Source of the DNA: Pirellulales bacterium
GTDB lineage: Bacteria; Planctomycetota; Planctomycetia; Pirellulales; Thermoguttaceae
NCBI GenBank assembly: GCA_030605745.1
Contig: JAUWHT010000179.1
Span: 1 to 10,143 of the forward strand
Direction: 5' to 3'
Length of the DNA: 10,143 nt
Under the pieces are notes generated by a model. The model was not told the DNA's origin. It saw only the letters and a list, made by a program, of their open reading frames with translations, and made no database searches. This document shows, piece by piece, positions 6,672 to 10,143 of the stretch. A program made the translations under genes and the position numbers. Positions within the stretch are counted from its first letter, which is position 1; every line of letters starts with the position of its first letter.

Positions 6672-7211
6672 GTGAAACACGATCAACTTTGGGCTCCCTG
6701 GCGACTCGAGTACGTCCAGGGCGACAAGGACCTGTCCGAACCGGACGAATCGCTCGATTTATTGCAAGGCGCAGACCCGAATTGCTTCCTCTGCCGGTGT
6801 GCGGCCGGGGGACCCGATCGCCGCCGGCTGGTCGTCGACCGGGGCCAACACGCGGTGACCATCCTGAATCGCTACCCGTACAACAACGGGCATCTGCTGA
6901 TTGCCCCTCGGCGGCACCTGGCCAGGCTGGACCAACTGGGCGATGATGTCCAACTGGAATTGACCCGGACGATCGCCCGAATGGTCGGCCTGCTGAAAAA
7001 AGTGCTCCGTCCAGAGGGATTCAATATCGGGTTGAATCTGGGCCGTGCCGCTGGTGCCGGTCTGCCGAACCACCTTCACTGGCACGTGGTGCCCCGCTGG
7101 CAGGGCGACACCAACTTCATGCTCGCGGTGGCGGGCATCAACGTCATCCCGCAATCGCTCGACGAGTTGTGGAGCGCACTCCATAAAGCCGCGACCGGTG
7201 GTCGCGATTGA
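6672..7211 (+). CDS. HIT-family protein, Ap4A phosphorylase-like
   Basis: A 179-residue histidine-triad (HIT) protein. The triad reads H134-L-H136-W-H138 within NHLHWHVVPRW, with H136 as the expected nucleophile. LWAPWRLEYV at the N-terminus, followed by CFLC (C38, C41) and NRYPYNNGHLLIAPRRH, is the layout of the bacterial Ap4A phosphorylase/hydrolase group exemplified by Mycobacterium tuberculosis Rv2613c. The expected reaction is cleavage of dinucleoside polyphosphates in the cytoplasm; the exact substrate cannot be read from sequence. I choose GTG at 6672 because family members start just before LWAPWR. GGGAG lies about 11 nt upstream, somewhat far. The final codons (HKAATGGRD and stop) lie inside a palindromic repeat (7182-7271), so the C-terminus may have been replaced or extended by it. 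Confidence 0.88.
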   Translation: MKHDQLWAPWRLEYVQGDKDLSEPDESLDLLQGADPNCFLCRCAAGGPDRRRLVVDRGQHAVTILNRYPYNNGHLLIAPRRHLARLDQLGDDVQLELTRTIARMVGLLKKVLRPEGFNIGLNLGRAAGAGLPNHLHWHVVPRWQGDTNFMLAVAGINVIPQSLDELWSALHKAATGGRD

Positions 7212-7271
7212 ACTGACAATCGCGCGATTTTCTGCGAACCGCTGGGCGCGACCAACGGTCGCGGCTTTATG
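7182..7271. repeat. REP/BIME-like pair of inverted palindromes over the HIT stop codon
   Basis: Arm 1 (7182-7206) and arm 2 (7247-7271) are inverted copies of 25 bases with one mismatch; the outer 16 bases (CATAAAGCCGCGACCG) are perfect. Each arm is itself a hairpin: CGCGACC-GGT-GGTCGCG and CGCGACC-AAC-GGTCGCG. Between them CGCGATTG/CAATCGCG (7203-7210, 7217-7224) forms a third small stem around the stop codon. Two palindromes in inverted orientation is the layout of a bacterial interspersed mosaic element made of REP units. No REP-associated transposase is in the window. Confidence 0.75.
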
Positions 7272-7287
7272 TCTCCCATGCTAACGC

Positions 7288-7303
7288 GCTGGGCAAGCCC
7301 AGC
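7288..7303. repeat. Short perfect palindrome next to the REP-like pair
   Basis: GCTGGGC (7288-7294), two bases, then GCCCAGC (7297-7303) form a seven-pair hairpin between the HIT gene and alaC. It has no T-run after it. It may be a second small palindromic repeat or part of the leader of alaC. Confidence 0.45.
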
Positions 7304-7354
7304 CGCTACACTAAACGGTTCCCTTTCCGGCCCGGTCGCGGTATCCTCAAGTCC

Positions 7355-8554
7355 ATGAACAACGAGCCTTTTTCGATCGAAGTGGCCGAGCGGGTGCGGC
7401 GGCTGCCGCCGTATCTGTTCGCACAGATCAATCGGCTGATGTACCAGAAGCGTCGGGCGGGCGACGACGTGATCGACCTTGGGATGGGCAATCCGACCGA
7501 CCCGCCGCAGGACCTGGTCATCGAGAAGCTGGCCGAGGCCGCCCGCGACCCGAAGAACCACGGCTACGCCGAGCCGCAAGGGATCATGAGCCTCCGCCGG
7601 GAGGTGGCCGGCAAGTACTTCAAGCAGCACGGGGTCCGGCTCGATCCGGAGCGGGAGGTGATCCTTTGCCTGGGCTCGAAAGAGGGATTCAGCCATACGT
7701 GCCTGGCGTTGTTGGGACCGGGTGATACGGCGATTGCGCCGGCCCCCTATTACCCGGCCCATCTTTACGCCGTGGCCTTGGCCGCTGCCAACTCGATCCT
7801 GCTGGAAGTGACCGACAGCCAGAAATTCCTTTCCAACATCGACTACACCTGCCGGCACATGGTGCCCAGGCCGAAGGTGCTGATCGTGAACTTCCCGCAC
7901 AACCCCTCCACGGCAGTCGTGGGGCCGGAGTTCTACGTCGAGGTGGTCAAGCTGGCCAAGCGGTACGGGTTCATGGTCATAAGCGACCTGGCCTATGCCG
8001 ACGTGTCGTTCGACGGTTACAAGACCCCCAGCTTCCTGGCCGCGCCCGGGGCGATCGACGTGGGCGTGGAGTTTACAACCATGAGCAAGGGCTACAACAT
8101 GGCCGGCTGGCGTGTAGGGTTTTGCGGCGGCAACGCGGAGATGATCCGCGCGCTTTCGACGATCAAGGGCTACTACGACTACGGGATGTTCCGGCCGATC
8201 CAGATCGCTGCGATCATGGCGCTTCGTCAGACTGACGCGGCGGTCGAGGCCCAATCGGCCGCCTACCAGCGCCGCCGCGACGTGCTGTGCAATGGGCTAA
8301 AGCGCCTCGGCTGGCCGATCGAGCGTCCCAAGGCCACGATGTTCGTTTGGGCCAAGATGCCCGAACCTTGGGCCAGCCGCATCAGTTCGTTCGACTTCGC
8401 CATGAAACTGCTCGACGAGGCCGACGTGGCCGTCAGCCCCGGGGCCGGCTTCGGTCCGGCAGGCGAAGGACACGTCCGGCTGGCACTGGTCGAAAATGAA
8501 AACCGGCTGCGCCAGGCCGTACGACAAATCGGCCGATGTCTGGGAAAGGGATAG
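7355..8554 (+). CDS. alaC: Glutamate-pyruvate aminotransferase (AlaC family)
   Basis: A 399-residue fold-type I PLP aminotransferase closely resembling E. coli AlaC (YfdZ), which makes alanine from pyruvate and glutamate in the cytoplasm. Shared blocks include RLPPYLF, DVIDLGMGNP, LGSKEGF, LAKRYGFMVISDLAYADV and VEFTTMSKGYNMAGWRVGF. Expected catalytic residues are present: N183 in FPHNPS, D211 and Y214 in SDLAYAD, the PLP lysine K245 in MSKGYNM, and R375 in GHVRLAL. Length is normal. Related class I enzymes (LL-diaminopimelate or methionine-pathway aminotransferases) are the alternatives. The ATG at 7355 gives the expected N-terminus; no Shine-Dalgarno or convincing promoter is visible in the 143 bp upstream, which is mostly palindromic repeat, so it may be cotranscribed with the HIT gene. 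The final G of its TAG stop is also the first base of a heptamer array. Confidence 0.9.
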   Translation: MNNEPFSIEVAERVRRLPPYLFAQINRLMYQKRRAGDDVIDLGMGNPTDPPQDLVIEKLAEAARDPKNHGYAEPQGIMSLRREVAGKYFKQHGVRLDPEREVILCLGSKEGFSHTCLALLGPGDTAIAPAPYYPAHLYAVALAAANSILLEVTDSQKFLSNIDYTCRHMVPRPKVLIVNFPHNPSTAVVGPEFYVEVVKLAKRYGFMVISDLAYADVSFDGYKTPSFLAAPGAIDVGVEFTTMSKGYNMAGWRVGFCGGNAEMIRALSTIKGYYDYGMFRPIQIAAIMALRQTDAAVEAQSAAYQRRRDVLCNGLKRLGWPIERPKATMFVWAKMPEPWASRISSFDFAMKLLDEADVAVSPGAGFGPAGEGHVRLALVENENRLRQAVRQIGRCLGKG

Positions 8555-8595
8555 GGGTTAGGGGACAGGGATTAGGGATTAGGGATTAGGGATTG
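8554..8595. repeat. Heptamer tandem array, 6 units, starting in the alaC stop codon
   Basis: Consecutive 7-base units on the plus strand are GGGGTTA, GGGGACA, GGGATTA three times, then GGGATTG. The first base is the G of the alaC TAG stop. The array is G-rich on the sense strand and would give an RNA with six evenly spaced G runs. An inverted 8-base-period copy (two CCAATCCC units) follows at 8608-8627. Confidence 0.9.
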
Positions 8596-8631
8596 GAACT
8601 TGACTCTAATCCCCAATCCCCAATCCCTTTT
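8589..8631 (+). terminator. Possible repeat-derived terminator of alaC
   Basis: GGGATTGG (8589-8596) can pair with either CCAATCCC copy (8613-8620 or 8620-8627). The second is followed by TTTT (8628-8631). The stem is therefore built from the heptamer array and its inverted copy. Strength is uncertain because alternative pairings and G-quadruplexes compete. Confidence 0.4.
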
Positions 8632-8987
8632 AACCTCTTGTGGGTGCGCGCAAAAAAATGAGGGCTCCTGCTCGCCGGTACAAGAACCCTCACTCTAGGC
8701 TGCACGAACTCGGCAAGTGGTTACAAATGCCTCGTCCGGAGACCCGCAGCCATCATAAGAGCTATCGGGCCGATGTCGCCGGAGACTTTAAGTGACATCC
8801 TTGACGTGGCCGGACGCTCCGGTCCGCCGCAACCCCCAACCCAGAAAGGCTCCCCAACATGACGCGACCAACAATCCGAACCACAATCGCCCAGCCATTG
8901 CCGGCTCGGCCGATCAGTCTACGCCCACGTCAAACCATCCGAATAACGGTCTCCCACGCACAAAAATCACGCTTGTTTTAGGCCTAG
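8632..8987. other. Gene-poor region with serial hairpins; possible leftward small RNA
   Basis: I see no convincing protein gene here. Besides the leftward terminator (8652-8692) the DNA has several stems. GGCTGC/GCAGCC (8698-8703, 8746-8751) encloses ACGA/TCGT and GGCA/TGCC. GATGTC/GACATC lies at 8772-8777 and 8794-8799, and CCGGA/TCCGG at 8810-8814 and 8818-8822. A 45-codon plus-strand frame (8658-8795) overlaps the terminator and has no ribosome site. The stretch 8830-8987 shows nothing recognised. A minus-strand non-coding RNA ending at 8652 is one explanation; decayed DNA is the other. Confidence 0.3.
8652..8692 (-). terminator. Strong leftward intrinsic terminator without an obvious gene
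   Basis: The minus strand forms a 12-pair stem (8692-8681 with 8670-8659, two G-U pairs, ten-base loop) followed by seven T (8658-8652). Read rightward there is no T-run, so it points left. It could back up against transcription arriving at alaC from the right, but no minus-strand gene is seen between it and the window's right end. Confidence 0.7.
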
Positions 8988-9016
8988 TTGACGATAGACG
9001 GGCAAGCTGCTACACT
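8988..9016 (+). promoter_or_regulatory. Sigma70-like promoter of the decayed PIN toxin operon
   Basis: TTGACG (8988-8993), exactly 17 bases, then TACACT (9011-9016). Transcription would begin near 9022-9024, only a few bases before the ATG at 9027, so the message may be leaderless or nearly so; GGGGAG abuts the start codon. The promoter looks intact although the toxin gene behind it is not. Confidence 0.6.
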
Positions 9017-9026
9017 TATAGGGGAG

Positions 9027-9183
9027 ATGGTAAAAAGCGTCTATATCGAAACAACCGTGGCCAGCTATTTTACGGCCCGTCCCAGTCGGGATGTGAATGA
9101 TGGTTCGCCAGCTTGTGGAAAACGCGGGCTACCGCTGCCCGGAACTTTGTTCGCCCGACGAGTTGTTGGAGGCCGTTCGATGA
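9027..9183 (+). pseudogene. PIN-domain toxin remnant with the middle deleted
   Basis: The first codons (MVKSVYIETTVASYFTARPSRDV) are the typical N-terminus of a VapC-like PIN-domain ribonuclease (first acidic residue in the YIETT strand). From about 9097, in a different frame, comes MVRQLVENAGYRCPELCSPDELLEAVR and a stop at 9181, which resembles the C-terminal tail of the same family. The roughly 100 or more residues between, including the remaining active-site acids, are missing. The simplest reading is an internal deletion that also shifted the frame. In the N-terminal frame the sequence runs through into the next gene without a stop. The tail could still be translated from ATG 9097 or 9100, but would have no nuclease activity. 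Family identity is by eye. Confidence 0.65.
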
Positions 9184-9380
9184 ACGATCCCATTGTCGAG
9201 GAAGTTCGGCGCCACCGCATGGAGCACACCCGCAAGTTCGGCGGCGACTTGAAGCTTATCTGCGAGGATTTGCGGCGCATTCAGCGCGAGTCCGGTTGCC
9301 GGGTCGTTCGTCGGCCGCCGAAACTCTTGGCGCCGGTTAAAGAATCCCAAGACGGGACGCAAACGACACCACAGCCGTAG
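9180..9380 (+). CDS. Small partner protein of the PIN toxin, antitoxin-like
   Basis: A 66-residue protein starting NDPIVEEVRRHRMEHTRKFG and continuing DLKLICEDLRRIQRESG. Small proteins of this pattern (PIVEEVR..R..H...F..D...I..DLR..Q) often accompany toxin genes and are usually left as hypothetical; I regard it as the likely antitoxin or partner of the PIN toxin but cannot prove it. Its ATG overlaps the toxin stop (ATGA at 9180-9183), showing that the two were coupled. The promoter at 8988-9016 is preserved, so the partner may still be expressed alone. The C-terminal part is basic, then low complexity (ESQDGTQTTPQP). An in-frame fusion starting at 9027 is also possible, since the deletion joined the two reading frames. 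Confidence 0.6.
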   Translation: MNDPIVEEVRRHRMEHTRKFGGDLKLICEDLRRIQRESGCRVVRRPPKLLAPVKESQDGTQTTPQP

Positions 9381-9392
9381 TATCGCAGCGGG

Positions 9393-9435
9393 GGATTGAC
9401 TAGAGTACTGTAGTTTTGTGCGGTATAGTCAATCC
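9393..9435. promoter_or_regulatory. Perfect 10-bp inverted repeat upstream of the RelE-type module
   Basis: GGATTGACTA (9393-9402) and TAGTCAATCC (9426-9435) are perfectly inverted with 23 bases between. The left arm contains a -35-like TTGACT and TATAGT (9424-9429) lies at the right arm, but their 22-base spacing is too wide for an ordinary promoter. It may be an operator of the downstream toxin-antitoxin genes or the scar of a small element. Confidence 0.4.
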
Positions 9436-9510
9436 AGATGGGTCGTTTCGTCCACGCCGAAGTGGGCCGACAGGCCGGGGCGCGAAAAAACAGGGCGGAA
9501 GAAAAGCGAA

Positions 9511-9543
9511 CCCGAATTGGGTATGGTGTCCCCGAAATTCGGG
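9511..9543. repeat. Hairpin with left GTGTCCCCG motif before the antitoxin
   Basis: CCCGAATT (9511-9518) and AATTCGGG (9536-9543) form a perfect eight-pair stem; GTGTCCCCG (9526-9534) lies within its loop. The inverted form CGGGGACAC occurs at 10068-10076, beyond the toxin. The stem ends about 20 bp before the antitoxin start and would sit in its leader RNA. Confidence 0.4.
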
Positions 9544-9564
9544 ATTGCGCAAAAGGAGCAAAAC

Positions 9565-9780
9565 ATGGAAAGCAGGGTGACTTTTGGAGAAGTGTTGGAA
9601 GCTACCGACAAATTGTCTCTTGAAGAGCAGGAGACGTTGGTCAGCACTCTGCACCGACGCATGATAGAGCGTCGACGGGCAGAGCTGGCTAAAGACATTC
9701 AGGATGCCCGGCTGGAGTTTGAGCAGGGACGCTGTCGCGCGGCAACCCCAAGTGAACTCATGAAGGAAATATCGTCGTGA
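9565..9780 (+). CDS. Antitoxin of a RelE/YafQ-type module
   Basis: A 71-residue, highly charged protein (FGEVLEATDKLSLEEQETLV, then RRRAELAKDIQDARLEFEQG, ending TPSELMKEISS). It is predicted helical and fits the short antitoxins that precede RelE/StbE-type toxins in planctomycetes and cyanobacteria. It has no obvious Arc/MetJ, AbrB or helix-turn-helix DNA-binding motif, though the N-terminal half might dimerise. AGGAG at 9554-9558 with a 6-nt spacer sets the ATG at 9565; the frame is open further up without a ribosome site. Its stop overlaps the toxin GTG (GTGA at 9777-9780). By analogy it should bind and neutralise the toxin and may autoregulate through the upstream inverted repeats. Confidence 0.8.
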   Translation: MESRVTFGEVLEATDKLSLEEQETLVSTLHRRMIERRRAELAKDIQDARLEFEQGRCRAATPSELMKEISS

Positions 9781-10058
9781 AACGGATGTTGCTTCGATCC
9801 AGTTCCTTTGTTCGGACGGCAAAGAGGATGGTCAAAAAGCATCCCGGCATTGCCGGCGATATTCAAGCTGCCTTGGAACTCTTATCTGAAGATGCGTTCC
9901 ATCCGCGATTGAGGACGCACAAGTTGAAGGGCAACCTTGAGGGTTCTTGGGCGTGCACCGTGGGCTACGACTTGAGAATAGTCTTCAGCTTCGCGAAACG
10001 CGAAGAATCCGAAGCCGTTCTATTGGAAGCAATTGGAACTCACGAAGAGGTTTACTGA
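9777..10058 (+). CDS. RelE/YafQ-family mRNA interferase toxin
   Basis: A 93-residue RelE/StbE superfamily toxin, expected to cut mRNA on the ribosome. The diagnostic region is THKLKGNLEGSWACTVGYDL followed by RIVFSF and the C-terminal EAIGTHEEVY. Basic and aromatic residues expected at the active surface are present: H48, K49, W58, R67, H89 and Y93. The length is normal and the gene looks intact. The GTG start at 9777 overlaps the antitoxin stop, the usual coupled arrangement. Composition is less GC-rich than that of the core genes to the left, in keeping with an acquired module. HigB-like or ParE-like relatives share the fold, but the GSWxCxVGYDLRIVF block favours the YafQ/RelE branch. Confidence 0.9.
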   Translation: MKRMLLRSSSFVRTAKRMVKKHPGIAGDIQAALELLSEDAFHPRLRTHKLKGNLEGSWACTVGYDLRIVFSFAKREESEAVLLEAIGTHEEVY

Positions 10059-10066
10059 CCGAAGTC

Positions 10067-10106
10067 CCGGGGACACGAAGTTCCGCGAGTTCCACTTCCG
10101 GGGACA
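10067..10106. repeat. Two CCGGGGACA direct repeats after the toxin gene
   Basis: CCGGGGACA occurs at 10067-10075 and again at 10098-10106, 31 bp apart. The first extends to CGGGGACAC, which is the inverse of GTGTCCCCG at 9526-9534. The remaining sequence to 10143 contains no gene that I can support. Confidence 0.5.
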
Positions 10107-10143
10107 TAAGACTTGATCCAGTTTGGGCTCCGTAATTCAGTAT

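Noticed and set aside
7076..8254. Open frame of 392 codons on the minus strand opposite alaC
   Set aside because: It is an antisense shadow of alaC; its translation is rich in repeats of R, H, V and G and shows no recognisable domain.
8554..8627. CRISPR-like or telomere-like interpretation of the GGGATTA repeats
   Set aside because: Units are seven bases without spacers, only six copies long and internal to a bacterial-type gene region; a simple tandem array explains them.
8658..8795. Small plus-strand frame of 45 codons, basic, starting MRAPARRYKN
   Set aside because: It has no ribosome site, begins within a terminator stem and shows only moderate third-position GC. It is kept only as an alternative to the small-RNA idea.
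8792..9100. Plus-strand frame of 102 codons across the alaC-PIN intergenic region
   Set aside because: Its translation is low complexity (P, N, T rich), it lacks a start signal and overlaps the PIN promoter and N-terminus in a different frame.

Overview
The window looks like a high-GC chromosomal segment from a planctomycete or a close relative. The grounds are a Tat-exported Gfo/Idh/MocA oxidoreductase, weak or absent Shine-Dalgarno sites before most core genes, G-rich heptamer arrays between genes, and toxin-antitoxin families common in that phylum. Family names come from recognising motifs by eye; no search was run.

Left half (1-6417), everything on the minus strand. The transcription order, from high to low coordinates, is: scpA (condensin kleisin) and, 5 nt later, an RNase Z-like metallo-beta-lactamase protein. 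Then comes a promoter/operator region, a Flp-pilin-like small gene carrying an in-frame UGA at codon 20, hemY (coproporphyrinogen/protoporphyrinogen oxidase, starting 1 nt after the pilin-like gene), and a tandem-GNAT acetyltransferase followed by an intrinsic terminator. Next is a new promoter for the secreted oxidoreductase, a strong terminator (146-184), and finally another promoter with a Shine-Dalgarno and ATG for a gene that leaves the window at position 1.

Right half, plus strand. Divergent from scpA are a HIT-family nucleotide phosphorylase/hydrolase-like gene and alaC (glutamate-pyruvate aminotransferase). After alaC comes about 430 bp without a clear gene. It holds a heptamer array with an inverted copy and a strong intrinsic terminator pointing leftward that has no gene to serve. 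The last 1.1 kb is accessory: a decayed PIN-domain toxin whose middle is deleted but whose promoter and partner gene survive, and an intact RelE/YafQ-type toxin-antitoxin pair lying between inverted GTGTCCCCG motifs.

The most distinctive signals are: (a) the UGA at exactly the +6 position of a Flp-type prepilin motif, upstream of and apparently coupled to hemY; (b) three period-7 G-rich arrays, each overlapping a stop codon (GNAT gene, scpA, alaC); (c) a REP/BIME-like paired palindrome over the stop codon of the HIT gene, so that this gene and scpA have C-termini partly encoded by repeat DNA; and (d) the orphan leftward terminator with serial hairpins around 8650-8830, a candidate small RNA. 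No CRISPR array, tRNA, rRNA or complete transposase gene was seen.
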